Notes under the pieces: model-generated
Database searches by the model: none
What the model saw: the letters and a program-made list of their open reading frames with translations, nothing else
Told to the model about the DNA's origin: nothing
Program-made: the position numbers and the translations under genes
In this document: in pieces, positions 5,563 through 5,917 of the stretch
Position numbering within the stretch: the first letter of the stretch is position 1
How the letters are laid out: each line of letters starts with the position of its first letter
DNA from: an uncultured Treponema sp.
GTDB taxonomy: Bacteria; Spirochaetota; Spirochaetia; Treponematales; Treponemataceae
Assembly: GCA_947165795.1 (NCBI GenBank)
Contig: CAMVBP010000126.1
Location: forward strand, 1 to 5,917
DNA length: 5,917 nucleotides
Direction: 5' to 3'

Positions 5563-5917
5563 TATTTTTCTACGCTAATTATTTTTCCTTCAGTATTTTT
5601 GTAATAAATTATCTGCCTGCCGTTTTTATATCTAACCTCACCAATTTTTTTTAACTTTTCAAATTCGTCAGCAGGCTCTTTATTTTCATACTGAGGTGTG
5701 GTTACGGCTCGCGTTTCTTCTATTTTTATAAAGCCCAGAAGTTCCAGATTATAAATTAAGTCCTCTAAAAAACTGTATTTTGCAAAAGATGCAGCCGCAC
5801 TTCCCTTTTTAACTTCCCCGCTTTCCTTACAAAAAGAAAGCCGGACATTAAAATATTTGTCATCGCTTTTTTCCAGCGTAAAACCTGAAACAAAGAAGCC
5901 GCATTCCCTGCATAACA
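5562..5917 (-). CDS. Unrecognised CxxC protein, C-terminal part (gene enters from the right edge)
   Basis: An open frame runs from the right edge (first full codon 5915-5913) to TAA at 5564-5562, giving 117 residues with no start in the window. The visible part begins LCRECGFFVSGF, a CxxC pair that could belong to a zinc-ribbon or similar metal site, with one further Cys near residue 29. A charged, mixed alpha/beta stretch follows: SFLEDLIYNLELLGFIKIEE at about 48-67, then a short basic tail with RYKNGRQIIYYKN. The hydrophobic-charged pattern and absence of stops over 117 codons support real coding; the two other frames of this strand are stopped. There is no membrane segment in the visible part, so it is probably cytoplasmic, but the N-terminus is not seen. 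I do not recognise the family. It lies 114 bp upstream of the lipoprotein operon on the same strand and could be co-transcribed with it. Confidence 0.72.
   Translation of the reverse strand, partial: LCRECGFFVSGFTLEKSDDKYFNVRLSFCKESGEVKKGSAAASFAKYSFLEDLIYNLELLGFIKIEETRAVTTPQYENKEPADEFEKLKKIGEVRYKNGRQIIYYKNTEGKIISVEK

Overview
The window looks like a piece of a Treponema-type spirochaete chromosome. This is an inference from protein style, not a database match. The supporting signs are a cyclic-di-GMP EAL protein of the kind common in treponemes, a Suf Fe-S operon that uses SufU, several lipoproteins with loose spirochaete-like lipoboxes (FFGC, LFGC, FQGC), moderate to low GC, and a tRNA gene without encoded CCA. 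No mobile element, CRISPR array, integrase or phage gene was seen.

Left part (1-3058): the 5' end of an EAL-domain gene runs leftward off the window. Diverging from it across a gap of about 70 bp is a rightward, tightly packed Fe-S cluster assembly operon: sufD (scaffold subunit), sufS (PLP cysteine desulfurase, overlapping sufD by 11 bp) and sufU (zinc-dependent sulfur acceptor). SufS takes sulfur from cysteine, SufU accepts the persulfide, and SufD would work in a SufB-SufC-SufD scaffold. sufB and sufC are absent here, so the cluster is incomplete within the window.

Middle (3055-3204): a complete tRNA-Arg(UCU) gene follows sufU on the same strand, with a possible promoter overlapping the sufU stop. 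Immediately beyond it is a strong hairpin whose U tract lies on the minus strand. That hairpin is the intrinsic terminator of the converging lipoprotein operon.

Right part (3225-5917, all leftward): a visibly more AT-rich block holds three consecutive predicted lipoproteins with strong Shine-Dalgarno sites and stop/SD overlaps, read in the order 5447 to 3225. They are a lipoprotein with a carboxypeptidase-regulatory-like beta domain, a small lipoprotein of unknown function, and a clostripain-family (C11) cysteine peptidase with an intact His/Cys dyad. This is the least explained unit in the window: a probable cell-envelope protease with two uncharacterised lipoprotein partners. Upstream of it is the 3' end of an unrecognised CxxC protein. 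No gene-free stretch reaches 300 bases.
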